Assembly (NCBI GenBank): GCA_003537575.1
Contig: DPRS01000016.1
Coordinates: 20,781 to 84,780 of the forward strand
Source: Oxalobacteraceae bacterium
GTDB lineage: Bacteria; Pseudomonadota; Gammaproteobacteria; Burkholderiales; Burkholderiaceae_D
Direction: 5' to 3'
DNA length: 64,000 nucleotides
Of this stretch, positions 16,002 to 25,521 are shown piece after piece. The notes beneath the pieces are model-generated. The model was given only the letters and a program-made list of their open reading frames with translations, had not been told where the DNA came from and did not search any database. Made by a program: the position numbers and the translations under genes. Within the stretch, counting starts at the first letter, position 1. Every line of letters starts with the position of its first letter.

Positions 16002-17999
16002 ATGGAATTCCACATAGAAAAATTAATTCTTTGGCCGATTAATAAAGCTAACGAAATTCACACCTTACCATTTGAAGATGGCGTAGTTAACGTTGTGCAT
16101 GGTCGTAGTAGAACCGGCAAATCTTCTATTATCTCGATCATTGATTACTGCTTGGGCGCAGGCAGATGCACTATTCCGGTTGGGAAAATTCGCGATTCCG
16201 TCGCTTGGTATGGATTGCAAATTAACATTAAAGGCAGGTCATTTATCGTAGCTAGAAAAACACCTGGAACTGGTTTAACTAGCAAAGAATTTTATCTGCG
16301 ACCATTTGAGGATGTTATTCCAACGGATTTAGTGAGTACTCATAAAGAAGATAAATTTAAACATGCATTTAACAATTTAGTTCGGCTAACTAATCTAACG
16401 TTAAACCACGGAGAAGAGGTCGGTCAGCATGATGGGCGTCCATCGTATAGAGACCTTGCCGCGTTTAATTTTTTGCCTCAACACATTGTGGCAAATCCAA
16501 ATACTTTATTTTATAAAGCCGACACATATGATCATAGGGAGCGCCTAAAAAAGGTCCTGCCCTTAGCTTTGGGTATTGTAAGTAGCGAACATCTCGCGAA
16601 AGAACGTGAAAGAGCGAGGTTGCAGCGATTGCGAGATGACCTCGCAAAGCAGCTAGAAGTAAAGAAGAGATCGATGGCTTCATGGGATGCTGAAGTAGAT
16701 CTGCTTTGGGGAGTAAGTGTTGAACTTGGTTTGACAGAGGAAAGCAGTGTAAACAATGTGGCTAATCGGTTGCAGACGCTTCGTAACATAAATGATCTTT
16801 ATGCTGCGGGAAAATTAACGAGCATATTACGCGTGCCGAGCTATCAATACACTAATCAGAAATATAAGGAAATAAAGGAAGAGGAAGAGACTCTGCAAGC
16901 AAAGGTAGATGACTTACGCAGAGAAATCCGTACGTATGAGAATTTGGCTCGCAGAGGAAAGGAGTTCTCAACTGCGGTTAAAGATGAACGAAATAGTGTT
17001 GTTAATCTTGGCTGGTTAAAAAGCAGAATTGGGAGTGAAAACCATTGTGTGGTTTGTGGCTCAGCATCTAATCAGTTGCAAGGCGTAATAAATAATCTTG
17101 AGGTTCAGGTCGAGAAAGTCAAAGCACTTTCTGATGTAATGTTTGAAAGCCCTATAGTGGATAAGGAAGTTGAGACCTCCAAGCAAAAGTTATCTCAGCA
17201 GCAGGAGTTGCTTCACAAAGCAAGAACTACTCGCATGCAGCTTGAGAAACTGGAAGAAGGTTCAAAAGATTCACTAAGCAAGGTGTATGTTTTACTTGGT
17301 CGAATTCAAGCACTTTTGATGGGTATTTCTGTTATTGAAAACTCCGATGAACTTTCTCAAAAAATTGCGGGCATCGATTTAGACATTTTAGAGCTTGATA
17401 AATATTTACAAGAATCTGATAAAAAAATTCGCGAGGAACAAGTAGATAAACGAATTAGTGGATTGATTTGGAAATATGCAAATGGTTTTGAGTTGGAAAA
17501 TCGTGGATTTATCAAGCTTGACAAAAATGAGCTTACACTTTGCTTCGATAAATCACCTGACAATAAAAAGGATAGCAAGAAGGAATATTTGTGGGAGGTC
17601 GGTAGCGGAGCTAACTGGATGGGCTATCACATTGCCACATTTTTGGCGTTACATCAGTTTCTAGTGGAAGGCCCGGAGCAGAGTTCTCCAGTATTTAGCT
17701 TCTTGGTTATTGACCAACCTAGCCAAGTGTATTTTCCAAGTGCCAACTCAGGAGCTAATGAATTAGATGTGGAAGGCGAAAAATTCAAACAGCTAATTTC
17801 AGACCGTGACGACGATGTAAGGGCAACCAAGAAAATCTTTGAAATGCTGACGCGCGGCCTACGCGACGCGAAACATCGCTATCAGATAATTGTATTGGAG
17901 CATGCTGATCAGTCGATTTGGGGCAACTTCTCAGGCATTAATGAAGTCGCTAACTGGAAACCGAAAGGCACAGGACTGATTCCAGCTTGGTGGAACTAA
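16002..17999 (+). CDS. DUF3732 ABC/Rad50-like ATPase of an ABC-3C system
   Basis: A 665-residue SMC-like ATPase. The Walker A is GRSRTGKSS at 34-42. Long coiled coils follow (about 195-335 and 365-490), interrupted near residue 349 by HCVVCGS, a CxxC zinc-hook-like apex. The C-terminal lobe has FLVIDQPSQVYFPS, a Walker B region with DQPSQ where classical ABC proteins have DEP, as usual in DUF3732, and then IIVLEHADQSIW. Known for the class: ABC-3C ATPases are proposed to sense invading nucleic acids and activate the effector. It completes the three-gene operon. Confidence 0.87.
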   Translation: MEFHIEKLILWPINKANEIHTLPFEDGVVNVVHGRSRTGKSSIISIIDYCLGAGRCTIPVGKIRDSVAWYGLQINIKGRSFIVARKTPGTGLTSKEFYLRPFEDVIPTDLVSTHKEDKFKHAFNNLVRLTNLTLNHGEEVGQHDGRPSYRDLAAFNFLPQHIVANPNTLFYKADTYDHRERLKKVLPLALGIVSSEHLAKERERARLQRLRDDLAKQLEVKKRSMASWDAEVDLLWGVSVELGLTEESSVNNVANRLQTLRNINDLYAAGKLTSILRVPSYQYTNQKYKEIKEEEETLQAKVDDLRREIRTYENLARRGKEFSTAVKDERNSVVNLGWLKSRIGSENHCVVCGSASNQLQGVINNLEVQVEKVKALSDVMFESPIVDKEVETSKQKLSQQQELLHKARTTRMQLEKLEEGSKDSLSKVYVLLGRIQALLMGISVIENSDELSQKIAGIDLDILELDKYLQESDKKIREEQVDKRISGLIWKYANGFELENRGFIKLDKNELTLCFDKSPDNKKDSKKEYLWEVGSGANWMGYHIATFLALHQFLVEGPEQSSPVFSFLVIDQPSQVYFPSANSGANELDVEGEKFKQLISDRDDDVRATKKIFEMLTRGLRDAKHRYQIIVLEHADQSIWGNFSGINEVANWKPKGTGLIPAWWN

Positions 18000-18182
18000 G
18001 AAAGTACGTGTATCGCAAGTTCAGGCTGCAGTTTGATCAATGCAGTCTGCCCATGCTTGGATAATAAGGCGGTGGCTATTTAAGTATTAGGCAATTTGAT
18101 AAGTTCCTTTAACGCCAGGTGTCTTGTGGCTAAGTTGGCAGTCAAGTTAATTTGCAGTTCAGCCACTTTTATTCAACAGGAC

Positions 18183-21100
18183 TTAAGCAAAAAAGTGGTC
18201 TCGACTCAAACTTAGACTTTTCTTCGATTCAATTGGCTCAAAAACCAATTCTGGCAGCACCACCTCCCACTGATCGCAGCGAAGCCTAGACAGATATTCC
18301 GGCTCGGTATCTTTACTGCGCCATCTGATAATTGCGTGCACACTCGCAGAGGCGCAGTGTATGCCGGCCGGCAGTGCAAAGGCGCGGGATAAGCGACCAA
18401 CCGTGCTGCCATTGCGGTCGGTGAGCTCCCACCGGTCATTCATTCGCCGAATACTCAGCGGATCGCCAACGGTCAGGGAAGCAATGGCATGATGAGCCGG
18501 GTGGGTGTCGGAGTGTCTTCCGGCAAATCCCAGATCGACCTCGCTTGGCGCCAGGCGCCTGTAGTTGCGGCGCAACTCGGCCGGAATTGCTCCGGCATCG
18601 ATTGCCGCGCGCCGCTGCACGCAAGGCGCGTCAGCCAGGCTGTCGAGTAGCGCATGCCGCTCGTGCATCTGTATCAGTGCCAGGGTTTTGCGCGCCCGCG
18701 TCATTGCGACGTAAAACAGCCGCCGTGGCGCATCCGCGTCCTCATTGTGACCAGTGCGATTCCAGTTGCCATCCAATACAGCCACATGGTCGAATTCGAG
18801 ACCCTTGGCACGGTGGGCCGTCAATAGCAGCAAGCCGGTCTGCCGCCGCCGTACTTCGCGACCCCATTCCGCCAGCCATTCGACGAAATGATCAACCGGC
18901 AATTCGGCACCCGCAGTCTCTCCGGCATATTCAAGCACCGCCTCTTGCAGCAATGGCCACCATGAGCCGGGCGGCTGTCCTTGCAGCCATTCCTGGATGG
19001 TTGCCGTATCGATTAGTTTCGCATCGCGTTCCCGCAGCCAGGCAATCAACTTCTGCGTTTCACGCAGGCGCCAGAATTGCGTCATTTCCTCGTCGGCCAT
19101 CTGCACTGGAATGCCATGTAATTCGCAATAGCTGCGCACCGGCTCCAGCGATTTCCACTCCCGCGCAATCACGGCAGCCTTGCTCCAGTCCCACTCGGGG
19201 GAGAGGGCGGCCAGGCGGCGCAGTTCAAGCATGGCGACCACAGCTTGCGACAAGAGATCCCCACCGCCAGGCAGTATCTGCACGCGCCCCTCGCCGACCG
19301 GATCGATCTTGCTCCAGTCGCCGCCGCCGTCCAGCTTGCTGCGCCCCCGATCGATGACGACCGGGTGCTCGGCTTTCATGCGCAGCTTTGACGCAGCGAT
19401 CACGCGGTTGGCTGCATCAATGATGTGGCCGGTGGAGCGGTAGTTTTCCAGCAAGTAGACCGGCTTGGCGGCATAATCGGCTTCAAAGCGCCGGATGAAT
19501 TCAACGGAGGCGCCATCGAAGGCATAGATGTTCTGGTCATCGTCGCCCACCGCAAACAGAGAAAGCTTGCCATCCTCATCCGAGAGGGTGCGGCCCGCCA
19601 GCGCCGAAATCAATTCATACTGGTCTGGGCCGATATCCTGATATTCATCGACCAGGATCCAGCGAAAACCCGCGAGGAGCCTGTCCCGTTGCTCATCCGC
19701 TTCGTCCGGCGCCAGGCCGTCACCCTTGAGCAAAGCGATGGCGTCGCGCATGACTGCGTTAAAGGCATCCTTGTCCTTGACCGCCTGTTTGCGGAAACTC
19801 GTTCCAGTCAGTCGCATGGCAAAGGCGTGGCAAGTCAACACCACCACGCCCTTGGCGTCGTCGCCGATCAATGCGGCCAGGCGTTCTCGGATTTGCACTG
19901 CCGCATGCCGGTTATACGCCAGGGCGAGGATGCCGCGCGGATTTTCTCGCTTGACGCGAATCAGATACGCGATCCGATGCACCAGCACCCGCGTCTTTCC
20001 CGAGCCGGGGCCAGCGAGCACCAGCACATTGGTTTGTTCCCGGTCATCCGCGACAATTTTCTGTTGCACGGGATTATTCAGACTGTCGACAATCGCGGTC
20101 CAGGAAGCCGGCGTAGTTTGACGTTCCAGCTCCTTTTGTCGCTTCGGCAACCAGCGCTGCAGGAATGCCTCGCGGTTGAGCTGAAAATAGTCCATCGCCA
20201 GGCGCAAGGCATCGGCCATCGCCTCCAGCCCGCGCAGGACGTATTCGGCCATGACGTGAATCTGCACGACCTGTTCTTGGTAATGCAGCTGCAGCGGAGC
20301 AAAATCCGCTTTGACGAAGTTGCGCCGCTCCGTGCCAAGACGGATCATCATCGCCGGACGAAATACCGCCAACCCCTTGTTGAGGCGAATGACTTCCTGC
20401 TCGTGCAGCCAGAGCAGGGCCCGGTCGAGCAGCTTGGCCGTATCCTTAACATCGGCCACGAGTAAAGCATCACTGGAAATGGCCGCATGCAGCTTGCCCA
20501 GCGTAGTCTCAGCGAGCAAGTCGGTGCCGCGGGTACCTTGCGGCAGCGTGGCGAGAAGATGGTCCAGCGCCAGCTTGGCCGCGCCATGCCGCAACTGGAC
20601 AGTTTTGGATAGCGCCGACCATTCCCGCTGCAAGGTGATCTGGAGACTCTCCGCGTCGAGGCGGCGTACGCGCAGGCTGCCCATGCCCCCATCCTCGCTG
20701 CGGCCGTCCATGGCGATGCTGTTCACCAGCCGTGAAATTTTCTCGGGCAACGCGTGGGCATGGCCGGCGTCTTTCAGATGCTGTGTCGTATGCCGCAACT
20801 GCAGAAGGGATGCATCGCCCTTGTGCAGGTCGGGTGCCGCCTCGCGCAGGGCGTCAATCAGTGCAAGCTCCAGACTGATCGCTTCTTCCAGGCGCTTTTG
20901 CGAAGAACGGCTGACGCCGGCATGCACGAAGGCCGTCAGTGACGTGTCATTGCTGGCGATGCCCAATCGCTCAAGCTCGTACAACGCTGCCCGCACGCCA
21001 TCGGCGGAGAGGCCGGACACGCCCATCAATTCATCGGTCGATATGCCTTCATCCGGATCGGCCGAGATCAGTGCCTGGATGATGGCAAGGAGCTGCCGGC

Positions 21101-23420
21101 GATAGTCCTCAAATAACTGAATCGCGGACAGCTTCTTTACCGCTTCCTCGATCGAGCTAATCCTAAGCGACGAAGGGAAGACCTGCACGTGGTTCTCTTC
21201 GCGGGATAGAAGCGAGGCTTCTTCGAGCCAGGAAATCGCCGTGCGAACCCGTGTGTCGTCGGTGGCGGAGTCGCGTTCGAATACGCCTTCGGCATCCTCG
21301 GCCAGAATCTCGCCGGATGTCGCGATCACTTCGCCGGCGGAAGTTTTCTTGCGCTCCAGCGAGCGCAGCGACTTGAGGATGGATTGAATTTCCCGCTGGG
21401 TCAATCGTGACATGGCGGACATGTTGAACTGCCGTTCGACGTCTTCGGCCGTATAGAGCAAAACACAACGCGCATGGGCACGGTCACGGCCGGCGCGGCC
21501 CGCCTCTTGCAAATAATTTTCCAGGGAGCCGGGAATGTCGGCATGAATGACCAGGCGCACATCGGGCTTGTCGATGCCCATGCCGAACGCGTTCGTGGCG
21601 GCGATGACTTGCAGTTCGCCAGCGATGAAACGCTGCTGGACACTCTTTTTCGTTTCTGGCGGCAAGTGCGCATGGAAATGCGCGGCCGAGATGCCTTTCT
21701 CCTGGAGGAATTGCGCGATTTCTTCCGTCTGCTTGCGTGTGGCGCAGTACACGATCGCGCCGCCCTGGGCGCCGGCCGGAAGATCTGCCTGGAGAAGTTG
21801 ATGGACGTGGGCGAATTTCTCCGCGGGTGTCGTGGGTACCACGGAAAACTCGAGGTTGTCACGGCTGGCGCCGCCGTCGAAGACGGTCAATTCAATCCCG
21901 ACCTTGTCCCGGAAGTGCCCCAGCATGTCGGCCACGACTTCCGGCTTGGCGGTCGCCGTCAGGCACAGGACAGGCGGTATTGGCCCATTGCAGGCTTTTT
22001 CCCTGATGAAGCGTCCCACGTACCGATAATCGGGACGGAAATCGTGTCCCCATTTGGATATGCAGTGCGCTTCATCCAGCACCCACATGCCGATCTCGCG
22101 TTGCTCCAGCACCTTGCGCACGGAGCGATTGCGCAACTGCTCGGGTGAGAGAATCACGATGCCGATGTCACCCAGGCGAACCCGGTCTAGCACGTCGGCA
22201 CGTTCCGGCAATGACAACAGGCCGTTGATAGCGGCACAGGAGGTAATCCCGCGCGCCTCAAGCCCGGCAACCTGGTCGGCCATCAGCGCCACGAGCGGGG
22301 AAATGACGATGGTGAGCGCGCCGGTCTTGTCGTAGCGTGACAGGGCGGGGATTTGATAGCACAGCGACTTTCCAGTGCCCGTGGGAAGAATTCCCAGCAC
22401 GTGCTTTCCGGCCATCGAGGCTTCCACGATGACTTGCTGGAGGGGGTGTCCGTTGGCATCGGCTGGTTGTGGCCGAAAATCGGTAAAGCCGAACCAGCGC
22501 GCCAATTCCTTGCGCGCATCGTGCCGTTCCGTGCACCAGTCGCACGTGGGGTCGTTACAGCGCGTGTCGCGCAGCCGCCGGATGATTGCGCCAGTTTCGG
22601 GAAACTGGTGGCGTACCCAGGGCGGCATGACGGAGTTGCCGCCCGAGACAGATAGCCACGCCAGGGCGTAGGCCAAGGCCCAGCCGTGCCGGCGTGCGTC
22701 GGTGAGGATGTCGTAGGCTTGCACCACACATGCCTGGCCGTCGAGACGTTGTGCGATCGCGCTTAAGGCCTCTTCCTCCGTCGGGCGGGGACGCCTGCGA
22801 ATGGTCACAAAAAAAGCGTTCAGGCCAGACGTGCTGCTATCGGCCGTGGTCAGCCAATGCCAGGCGGTTAATAAATCTGGCGCTGTTTCCCGCATTTCCT
22901 GAAATGCGACCAGCTGGTCGCGGAAGACATCCAGCGTCAGGCGGGCATCCAGTTCCGGGTCATTTAATTGGCCGCGTTGGAGTTTGCCGTCCTGGTAATG
23001 CTTGACCAGGTGATGGTAGGGGTTTCGCGGGAATGCCAGGGGATTCAAACACAGCGTGTCGACCGCCGGCAGTTGGAGCAGGCGCATGTCCGGCTTCGCC
23101 ACCGCCAGATGGGGCAGGTCGAAAGCGATCAGATTGTGACCAAGCAGAAAAGAGACGGCTTCGGCGAACGCCTCCAGTTCGTCCAGAGCCTTGTCGAGAT
23201 TTCCTGTCCGGTACACATAGGCGGCATTGGTGTCGCCACGGACGGCGGCGAAGCGATGGATCTTGTGGTCTTGTTTGCCGACTTCCAGGTCAATCGACAC
23301 ACATCGTGGCGCCATGGTGGTCGAATGAGCACTCGCTGTTGCCGGGGCGGGGACAGATGAGTCTGGCTCGGTCACGCTGAGTCCAGGTGAAAAATTGTTT
23401 GCATTCTCATCAGTACTCAT
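18183..23420 (-). CDS. Giant fusion: DnaQ-like exonuclease, RecQ helicase and UvrD-like helicase
   Basis: A 1745-residue protein. Residues ~38-175 hold a DEDD exonuclease pattern (SIDLEVG, GHNLIAFDLPHL, ELDARLTLDVF). RecQ motifs follow: LPTGTGKSLCYQ near 345, DEAHCISKWGHDFRPDY near 450, and QEAGRAGRDR. A UvrD/Rep-type helicase comes last: LAGPGSGKTRVLVHR near 1135, LVDEYQDIGPDQYEL near 1252, and YVAMTRARKTL near 1570. A small C-terminal domain (SIRRMNDRWELTDRNGSTVG) ends it. Both helicase classes translocate 3'-5', so the protein could unwind and degrade recombination or phage replication intermediates. There is no partner gene in the same direction. The role, repair or defence, is not settled by sequence. 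Confidence 0.9.
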   Translation of the reverse strand: MSTDENANNFSPGLSVTEPDSSVPAPATASAHSTTMAPRCVSIDLEVGKQDHKIHRFAAVRGDTNAAYVYRTGNLDKALDELEAFAEAVSFLLGHNLIAFDLPHLAVAKPDMRLLQLPAVDTLCLNPLAFPRNPYHHLVKHYQDGKLQRGQLNDPELDARLTLDVFRDQLVAFQEMRETAPDLLTAWHWLTTADSSTSGLNAFFVTIRRRPRPTEEEALSAIAQRLDGQACVVQAYDILTDARRHGWALAYALAWLSVSGGNSVMPPWVRHQFPETGAIIRRLRDTRCNDPTCDWCTERHDARKELARWFGFTDFRPQPADANGHPLQQVIVEASMAGKHVLGILPTGTGKSLCYQIPALSRYDKTGALTIVISPLVALMADQVAGLEARGITSCAAINGLLSLPERADVLDRVRLGDIGIVILSPEQLRNRSVRKVLEQREIGMWVLDEAHCISKWGHDFRPDYRYVGRFIREKACNGPIPPVLCLTATAKPEVVADMLGHFRDKVGIELTVFDGGASRDNLEFSVVPTTPAEKFAHVHQLLQADLPAGAQGGAIVYCATRKQTEEIAQFLQEKGISAAHFHAHLPPETKKSVQQRFIAGELQVIAATNAFGMGIDKPDVRLVIHADIPGSLENYLQEAGRAGRDRAHARCVLLYTAEDVERQFNMSAMSRLTQREIQSILKSLRSLERKKTSAGEVIATSGEILAEDAEGVFERDSATDDTRVRTAISWLEEASLLSREENHVQVFPSSLRISSIEEAVKKLSAIQLFEDYRRQLLAIIQALISADPDEGISTDELMGVSGLSADGVRAALYELERLGIASNDTSLTAFVHAGVSRSSQKRLEEAISLELALIDALREAAPDLHKGDASLLQLRHTTQHLKDAGHAHALPEKISRLVNSIAMDGRSEDGGMGSLRVRRLDAESLQITLQREWSALSKTVQLRHGAAKLALDHLLATLPQGTRGTDLLAETTLGKLHAAISSDALLVADVKDTAKLLDRALLWLHEQEVIRLNKGLAVFRPAMMIRLGTERRNFVKADFAPLQLHYQEQVVQIHVMAEYVLRGLEAMADALRLAMDYFQLNREAFLQRWLPKRQKELERQTTPASWTAIVDSLNNPVQQKIVADDREQTNVLVLAGPGSGKTRVLVHRIAYLIRVKRENPRGILALAYNRHAAVQIRERLAALIGDDAKGVVVLTCHAFAMRLTGTSFRKQAVKDKDAFNAVMRDAIALLKGDGLAPDEADEQRDRLLAGFRWILVDEYQDIGPDQYELISALAGRTLSDEDGKLSLFAVGDDDQNIYAFDGASVEFIRRFEADYAAKPVYLLENYRSTGHIIDAANRVIAASKLRMKAEHPVVIDRGRSKLDGGGDWSKIDPVGEGRVQILPGGGDLLSQAVVAMLELRRLAALSPEWDWSKAAVIAREWKSLEPVRSYCELHGIPVQMADEEMTQFWRLRETQKLIAWLRERDAKLIDTATIQEWLQGQPPGSWWPLLQEAVLEYAGETAGAELPVDHFVEWLAEWGREVRRRQTGLLLLTAHRAKGLEFDHVAVLDGNWNRTGHNEDADAPRRLFYVAMTRARKTLALIQMHERHALLDSLADAPCVQRRAAIDAGAIPAELRRNYRRLAPSEVDLGFAGRHSDTHPAHHAIASLTVGDPLSIRRMNDRWELTDRNGSTVGRLSRAFALPAGIHCASASVHAIIRWRSKDTEPEYLSRLRCDQWEVVLPELVFEPIESKKSLSLSRDHFFA

Positions 23421-23763
23421 AATTTTCTTGAAAGAGGTCGACTAGCTGGTGACAAGACTACCCGCTCGGCCCGGACAAGTACGGCAACCGTTAATGAAAC
23501 AATTGGTATTTTACTTGCTAATTAGTAACAAAACATATCTCTTTTGAAACACGGTATTGGTGTTTCGTGAGTGCATGAAGGTTTTCTGCAGTTTGGCTTC
23601 CTGAACGGGCGGGGCGCCAGTATTTAAAAATGGACGAATCAGGCGGGTGTATTAACGTCGATCCTTGTGTCCGTGTCGTTCGGCAATATTCATCGTTTGT
23701 TGAGTCTTGACAGTGCTGCCACCCATAGCAAGCTGCTTCCATCGATTCATGGGAGCTTCTATC
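23421..23763. other. Divergent intergenic region with a hairpin
   Basis: This separates the leftward fusion helicase gene from a rightward small membrane-protein gene, so it should hold both promoters. A perfect 7-bp inverted repeat, GAAACAC and GTGTTTC, spans 23546-23566. No gene was recognised. Confidence 0.45.
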
Positions 23764-24282
23764 ATGCCTCACCTGCAAACCTTGCGCGGGCAGATCGTCG
23801 ACCTGCGCCGCCATGCCAACGTCCATCTCTACTGGCGCGGCCGGTACGGTCCTGCCGAGAGGTACGAGTTGTGGATGCGCGATCCGGAAGGATATGAGCA
23901 CCAGTGCGTCCTGTATACCCGGACCATGCCGGCGCGGCTCGGGCATGAAGTTACCCTTGTCGCAGATGCCATCGCGGTGCGCGGCATCGTCAACTGGTCG
24001 ACGGGCGTGCGCGTGAACTATATGAGAGTCGATCCGCCGCCGCTGATGCACTTGCGCGATCTGTGGGTATCGGTGGCGCTGCTGACTTCACTTGCGGCCT
24101 GGCTGGGTGACCTCGGGATGGCGCTGTTCCTGCCAGCCGTGCTGCTGTATTTTCTGCTCGCGGTGATGCGCCGTTACGTCGTTCGCCGGTGGCAGGCGGC
24201 GACGATCGATCGCGCCTTGCGCGACGTGCAGGGTCGAGATAGCTGCGACCGAGACATCCGCCGACACAACAAGCGCGGCTAA
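23764..24282 (+). CDS. Hypothetical membrane protein
   Basis: A 172-residue protein of unknown family. The first ~95 residues are soluble and contain a compact beta-rich stretch (LRGQIVDLRRHANVHLYWRG, YELWMRDPEGYEHQ). Two adjacent hydrophobic helices follow at about 100-140 (WVSVALLTSLAAWLGDLGMA, FLPAVLLYFLLAVM), then a basic tail. I prefer the ATG at 23764 to 23707 because the protein start looks more natural there and the upstream residues are low-complexity. Nothing adjacent explains its role. Confidence 0.6.
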   Translation: MPHLQTLRGQIVDLRRHANVHLYWRGRYGPAERYELWMRDPEGYEHQCVLYTRTMPARLGHEVTLVADAIAVRGIVNWSTGVRVNYMRVDPPPLMHLRDLWVSVALLTSLAAWLGDLGMALFLPAVLLYFLLAVMRRYVVRRWQAATIDRALRDVQGRDSCDRDIRRHNKRG

Positions 24283-24370
24283 GGGAGCCGCTCCGACATC
24301 GTCCGCACCACGATGACGTGCGCGGCCGGAAGGCGGAGCCGGGAAGGTCGCCGGAATCGCACCTCAAAAA

Positions 24371-24493
24371 TGTCTGAATGGTGGCCAACGCGAAGTCTAA
24401 AAACACACGGCGGCCCGCTCTGCCGCGCCAGGACTTGACGTACCTGGCCAAAGCCTTACCTCTGGTTCTACGGGGTACAGGGCAGGGCAGAAG
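24371..24493 (+). repeat. Diverged ~120 bp repeat, copy A
   Basis: It shares its boundary sequence TGTCTGAATGG, an internal GAAGTCT and a long block around CTCTGGTTCTA then CAGGGCA with copy B at 27385-27506, same orientation. The copies flank the tyrosine recombinase and three small genes. It has no convincing coding potential. Confidence 0.5.
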
Positions 24494-24842
24494 TATTTGC
24501 ATACAAGTCGGGTCGCAGTCCAACTAGAGTGGGAGTCAGTAGGAGATTCCTTGGCTGGTTATGGCGTCGCTGAGACTGCAGTCGTACTCCAGTCCGATTC
24601 GAGTCGTACCTTGCATGCGAATGAGGCCGGTTGCGTGCTTCAGGGATGGTGCATGGTCGTGATTCGGTGCCGCCTGATGGCAATTGACATGACTTGTGGG
24701 AAACGGGAAAAGCTCCCGCATCAAGTGTCATGAATAGGTGCGTCAGAAATGCCGTTTCCATCGCGAGAAGCAGACTTGACCGAGCGGGTTTCTGCGAGAT
24801 GCTGGTGAGGTGATAACGCTCGCCTTGCACAGGAGTCTCAGC

Positions 24843-25181
24843 ATGAAACACGCCACGACTTGTTTGGAAAATGTCGATGGTATCTGCCTGCCGGATGAGC
24901 GAGCCGGCGTGGATGCTTGCCTGGGATACGAGGACTCATCGGTATCTGACAGTGCGGTATTGACAGCCAATGCGGCACAGGTGCGAAACGCTGTCGCCAT
25001 GCTTGGGATCGACCCGGCGAAGTTTGAACGCTATGCCGTGCGGCGCTGGGGAAGGAAATGGCATTTGCAAACCGATGGCTGGCGCCAGGCGCTGGACGAG
25101 ATGGAACGCTATCGTAACGATCCCGAAGGCCTCATCGACAAGATCGATACGTATCTGCGCCTCGAAGGCAGGACTTTCTGA
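24843..25181 (+). CDS. Hypothetical protein
   Basis: A 112-residue protein starting MKHATTCLENVDGICLPDER, seven bases after AGGAG. The second half is helical (AAQVRNAVAMLGIDPAKFER, then WRQALDEMERYRNDPEGLID). I do not recognise a family. A second small gene follows 23 bp downstream on the same strand, so the two may be an operon carried by the element whose integrase lies at 25.5-26.6 kb. Coding is supported by the ribosome site and GC-rich codon use only. Confidence 0.55.
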   Translation: MKHATTCLENVDGICLPDERAGVDACLGYEDSSVSDSAVLTANAAQVRNAVAMLGIDPAKFERYAVRRWGRKWHLQTDGWRQALDEMERYRNDPEGLIDKIDTYLRLEGRTF

Positions 25182-25204
25182 ATATGTGCAGGGAGGATGA
25201 GACG

Positions 25205-25423
25205 ATGCTCCGTCTGGGAATCTATGTTCGCTTGACATCCGGCGAGATTGCGCGTTTCGAACGCATCACCGGCTTTGCACCCAATGATGTGAAAACCCTC
25301 GCTGACTTCGACGCGTACGTTGCGCAATGCAAGCGCCATTACTGGGGGCATAGCAGGGACACGCGGTTCCTGCACTGGCTGATCGACCGCGAATACGCCC
25401 GCTGCTGCGGGAGTGATGGATGA
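25205..25423 (+). CDS. Small hypothetical protein
   Basis: A 72-residue protein from ATG at 25205, eight bases after GGGAGG. It contains RLTSGEIARFERITGFAPND and a tail with two adjacent cysteines. It is acidic-to-neutral and probably helical; no family recognised. It lies just downstream of the 112-residue gene and ends about 100 bp from the end of the convergent integrase gene. Confidence 0.5.
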   Translation: MLRLGIYVRLTSGEIARFERITGFAPNDVKTLADFDAYVAQCKRHYWGHSRDTRFLHWLIDREYARCCGSDG

Positions 25424-25521
25424 CCACCGTGCAACAGCCCAGTGAATGGTTCTCTGCGTCACACGTCGCCAGACGCAGGCGCCCAGCGCGCTGGTACAAA
25501 ACGCATGACTGGCGCAGGTGA

